This document shows positions 62,301-64,000 of a stretch of DNA of 64,000 bases, piece by piece. Each line of letters starts with the position of its first letter. The stretch's first letter is position 1. The notes under the pieces are model-generated. The model was not told the origin of the DNA and ran no database searches. It worked only from the letters and a program-made list of their open reading frames with translations. The translations under genes were made by a program, and so were the position numbers. The DNA is from BD2-11 sp965221785 (lineage in GTDB: Bacteria; Gemmatimonadota; Gemmatimonadetes; Longimicrobiales; Gaopeijiaceae), in NCBI GenBank assembly GCA_965221785.1, contig CBDCSR010000002.1:682001-746000 (forward strand), in the 5' to 3' direction.

Positions 62301-62618
62301 GTTGGCGACCACGGGGGCCCCGGTAGTGACGTCGATGACCTGGGCGTCGGTCTGGCGACCGATGAGTTCCGCCCGGATCTCGTACTGGCCGACGGGCACG
62401 TTGGGAAGCGCATACGCTCCGTCGGCGTTGGTCAGCATTCCGAGTTGCAGCTCGGGGATGTGGACCTGAACCGTGGCGATGGGCTCGCCGGTGTTCGCGT
62501 CGGTCACCGTTCCGGTGACGGTCCCCACCTGCGCCGCGAGGCCACCCGCGGCCATCGCCAGCGCGGCCCCGAGAACAACCGCCGATGACCAGACCCTTCT
62601 AACGCGCGCTCCGTCCAT
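59328..62618 (-). CDS. SusC/RagA-type TonB-linked outer-membrane transporter
   Basis: A 1096-residue protein from ATG 62618; the longer frame to 62642 would need GTG and lacks a ribosome-binding site. Signal peptide 1-30 (GGLAAQ), carboxypeptidase-regulatory-like domain at about 33-112 (TVTGTVTDANTGEPIATVQVHIPELQLGMLTNADGAYALPNVPVG), MDAVVVTG at 116-123, then a plug with VASLLQGRTAGTRVIQGTGQPGDEPSIQFRGPTSI, LIVDGVISTGSLADIDPNDIENIEIVRGAAAASLYGSRAQAGVMEVTTRRG. The barrel ends IGIDVELVF with terminal Phe. The plug-only protein at 62853-63812 lies just upstream on the same strand and shares plug motifs with this transporter. Confidence 0.95.
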   Translation of the reverse strand: MDGARVRRVWSSAVVLGAALAMAAGGLAAQVGTVTGTVTDANTGEPIATVQVHIPELQLGMLTNADGAYALPNVPVGQYEIRAELIGRQTDAQVIDVTTGAPVVANFLLESRVLAMDAVVVTGVAGATPETELAFTVDQVQVEDAQIASALNVASLLQGRTAGTRVIQGTGQPGDEPSIQFRGPTSIMQSQAPLLIVDGVISTGSLADIDPNDIENIEIVRGAAAASLYGSRAQAGVMEVTTRRGASLREGTHEFTIRSQYQFNDIEYVMGLTESHEYRMNAAGTAILDRSGNELDLHNRNQQLSTGSYALNDNFGRPGGSGRDQWTTFQDQPVPPNLYGGSVWDHMLSSGNSYNTYVSASGNEGSTQYRASAAYQRDEGVMQFHNGAEQTNVRLNLDQSIGDQLQFSLSSYVTLREQDVIFQQERAGLSDLTDLVGFEPRDPTASGGSARRGLFLGSDHYRAGTDLFSRDEDGDLHVIGDLISRRTNPFYQLENQDWTRDRLRVMGALDAQYSPFSWLSFQGNLSYDRTNLKEVNITPSPWKRAYPRPPLDGAMFRLEDVREEINGNVTASIQHSFGDLTTRTRFRWLAEETSSDNFVAGGSTFSVVGVPQMGLLTTGLYTRSHAETVRSQGLFAITALTWKSKYILDLLARRDGSSLFGPDERWQSYYRVSAAWRMAEEEWWPLDFLTEFRPRYSRGTAGGRPGFSYQYQTYAVDRGRIIPKLLGNSSLKPELATEQEYGVDMMVADRYRVQLNYVDLEVKDQLLLVPLSSALGFESQWRNAGTVASTTYEASIEAAFVERPDLVWTARLNLDRTRQEITELNVPPFEFRDLRARMMVREGEELGAFYGSNWLRSCSELPGGMDCNQFDVNDDGLLVYVGAGNDYRDGAAKSLWGTTGDVDGTTLDWGMPIKHNRFDNTPRPLGSSQPDLNVSFLQDFQFRNMGITLLFEGEFGAQIMNQTRQWGSRSGVGAIDQRGKPEELKKPLPYYGAAFLYDRNNRNDWYVEDGDFVKLRELSVRYTFDQGSLPGFMSQVGFDRATVNLAGRNLVTFTGYQGHDPEVGKTTFGGSAAIGRIDEYFYPNYRQIGIDVELVF

Positions 62619-62852
62619 GATGAGCCCCCACGTGCAATGCACTCAGACAACCCGCGAGGTCCGGACACGCCCGGAGGCGTTCGGACCAACGCAAAAAGCC
62701 GCGCAGGCGCCGTGAGCAGGTGGACCTACCCCGGGCCAGCGCGGCATGAATTACCGCCATGTTCCAGCTTCCTTCCCAGAATGTACTACGTACCGGCAGA
62801 CTACGCCGCGCCCTGACTTTCTGTCAAGCGAAGGACACCCGGAGGGGGACGA

Positions 62853-63812
62853 TCAACGGCTGAGGTCCGCGGGGCACTGCGCGATGTTGTTGAAGTCTCG
62901 GGCCGTGGTCACGCGGATGATCCCGGCGGTCCCTCGGGGACCCGCGATCAGAGTCGCGGCAGGGCCTCGGAGAACACGGATATCGACGATGTCGCGCGTG
63001 TCGATGTCTCCCAGGTCCCCGCCCGAAACATATCCGTCGATGACCAGGAGCGGCTGCGCTTCCACCGGCTCGGGGTCCGGCGGGCGCCGCTTGGTGGTGA
63101 TCTCGATCACGCCGCCCTGGGCCCGGGAGCCGTAGTGGGCTGCGGCGGCTGCACCCTTGAGAACCTCGATGCGCTCCACGTCCATGGGATCGATCCCGGC
63201 CGTGCTGTGCCCCGCGATGATCCCGTCCACGACCACCAGCGGTTGCTGCTCCGCCCCGCCCAGGGTGGCGGGACCGCGAAGGAGAATGTCGGACTCCTGG
63301 CCGGGAAGGCCGCTTCCCCGCACCACCCTTCCGCCGGCCATCCCGCGGAGAAGGTTGGCGACGCTGCCGCCGGCCGTCGCGGTCCGAAGCCGGTCGCCGC
63401 TCAGCTCCTCCACCGAGAACGGGAGCTCGGCGCGTGAACGCTCCGCGGGCGTGCCCGTGACCACCAGTTCGTCGAGCGCGAAGGCGCGCGGACCCACCTG
63501 CACGGTGACCTCGGTGGCCTCCCCGGGTTCGACCTCGACGGTGCGGGCCGCCAGTTCGCAGCCCAGCGCGTAAACCAGCAGCCGGTGCTCGCCGGGACGA
63601 ACCGCGGCCAGGTCGAACCGCCCCTCGGCGTCGGTGTCCGCGCGCAGTCCCAACTCGGGAAAGAGGACCTGGACCCCGGGCACCACCGGACCACCGCTGT
63701 AGACCACCTGCCCGCTGACGCTTCCCGGGACCTGCGCGGAAGCTTTCTGCGGGAGCAGCGCGAGAAGTGCGATGCTCGCGACGAACGGGCTCAGCCGCTG
63801 GAGCGGGCTCAT
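62853..63812 (-). CDS. Barrel-less TonB plug protein with duplicated plug tail
   Basis: A 319-residue protein from ATG 63812. A signal peptide is followed by a carboxypeptidase-regulatory-like domain at about 30-105, LDELVVTGTP at 113-122 and a plug ending LVVVDGIIAG ... IDPMDVERIEVLKGAAAAAHYGSRAQGGVIEITTKRR (191-243). Then the final plug unit repeats: LLVIDGYVSGGDLGDIDTRDIVDIRVLRGPAATLIAGPRGTAGIIRVTT (254-304). No barrel follows. The next gene upstream, at 63826, ends only 13 bp away, so they are in one operon with a barrel protein. The duplicated tail is unusual for any TonB receptor. Confidence 0.85.
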   Translation of the reverse strand: MSPLQRLSPFVASIALLALLPQKASAQVPGSVSGQVVYSGGPVVPGVQVLFPELGLRADTDAEGRFDLAAVRPGEHRLLVYALGCELAARTVEVEPGEATEVTVQVGPRAFALDELVVTGTPAERSRAELPFSVEELSGDRLRTATAGGSVANLLRGMAGGRVVRGSGLPGQESDILLRGPATLGGAEQQPLVVVDGIIAGHSTAGIDPMDVERIEVLKGAAAAAHYGSRAQGGVIEITTKRRPPDPEPVEAQPLLVIDGYVSGGDLGDIDTRDIVDIRVLRGPAATLIAGPRGTAGIIRVTTARDFNNIAQCPADLSR

Positions 63813-63825
63813 GTCCCGCAGCCCC

Positions 63826-64000
63826 TCAGAAGTTCAGCAGCAGCGCCGCAGTGAGGATGCGATCCTTGTGCGTGAGGTCTTCCCCGAAGCGGGTGAACGA
63901 TGTCTGCAGCTGCCGGAACTCCCCACGGAGCCCCAGGCGGCTGTCCGCTCCGAAGCGGGCTTCCACCCCGCCCGCATAGCTCCACGCGCCGTCGAATCCA
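63826..64000 (-). CDS. Outer-membrane beta-barrel protein, C-terminal end only (partial)
   Basis: The last 57 codons of a minus-strand gene entering from the right edge. The translation (GAWSYAGGVEARFGADSR then GLRGEFRQLQTSFTRFGED, HKDRILTAALLLNF) alternates polar and hydrophobic residues and ends in Phe, as outer-membrane barrels do. The family cannot be fixed from this fragment. It is 13 bp upstream of the plug-only protein gene. Confidence 0.7.
   Translation of the reverse strand, partial: GFDGAWSYAGGVEARFGADSRLGLRGEFRQLQTSFTRFGEDLTHKDRILTAALLLNF

Noticed and set aside
1..64000. CRISPR arrays, rRNA genes, tRNA genes, integrases and insertion-sequence transposases
   Set aside because: I looked for regularly spaced repeats, tRNA-like T-arm sequences and transposase or integrase motifs and saw none that hold up. 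A tool-based scan (tRNAscan-SE, CRISPRCasFinder, ISEScan) would be needed to exclude them fully.

Overview
The window is GC-rich and densely packed with genes on both strands. It carries three SusC/SusD-type outer-membrane uptake pairs, several barrel-less TonB 'plug' proteins, BNR-repeat, S9, M16, DUF1028, DUF5916, GWxTD-like and DUF3179 proteins, and many lipoprotein and Tat signals. I infer a didermic heterotroph specialised in peptides and amino-acid derivatives, most likely Gemmatimonadota or a close relative. There is no rRNA, tRNA or ribosomal-protein gene in the window to confirm this.

Layout. 1-1.3 kb: 3' part of a beta-lactamase-family lipoprotein (minus strand). 1.7 kb: a relic of a TIGR02206 gene whose intact paralogue is at 9.5 kb. 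1.8-8.5 kb: susC-susD-DUF1028 operon, followed by a plug-only protein. 10.2-12 kb: DUF2461 and CHAD proteins. 12.1-14 kb: a small membrane protein overlapping a metallo-beta-lactamase-fold enzyme, then a peroxiredoxin-like gene with an in-frame UGA at the catalytic Cys position and a SECIS-like hairpin downstream, best read as a selenoprotein. 14-20 kb: M16 peptidase fused to membrane segments, dienelactone hydrolase, class II aldolase coupled to a DUF1640 coiled-coil gene, and a divergent creatininase. 20.3-23.6 kb: a large BNR-repeat secreted protein.

23.7-27.8 kb is a lower-GC block that looks like a small defence or toxin island: EVE domain plus PD-(D/E)xK-like nuclease, Abi_C (HEPN-like) protein, DUF3037, a HipA-type kinase, and a truncated HTH-antitoxin remnant. 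28-35 kb returns to host-like genes: PPIase-HupE pair, D-aminoacylase-type amidohydrolase, CapA, a 127-residue plug lipoprotein and DUF3179. 35.5-37.5 kb encodes a lipoprotein with four 93-residue Ig-like repeats plus leucine-rich repeats. It is followed by about 0.8 kb of non-coding DNA full of perfect hairpins, which may be a structured RNA.

38.3-43.7 kb holds a second susC-susD pair with a small outer-membrane barrel gene. 43.9-51.5 kb: DUF5916 barrel protein, NTF2-like lipoprotein, Tat-type amidohydrolase, Tat-type dienelactone hydrolase, and a DUF222/HNH endonuclease behind an AT-rich double palindrome. 51.5-57.7 kb: a GWxTD-like protein coupled to a channel-like membrane protein, and an S9 prolyl-oligopeptidase-type peptidase. 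57.7-64 kb: a third susC-susD pair, a plug protein with a duplicated plug tail, and the 3' end of a barrel gene.

Taken together, the genes suggest import through SusC/D-type porters, extracytoplasmic peptide and acyl-amino-acid hydrolysis (S9, M16, D-aminoacylase, creatininase, amidohydrolases), and thiol or selenol redox protection. The functional links between loci are inference. The gene identities rest on motifs visible in the translations.
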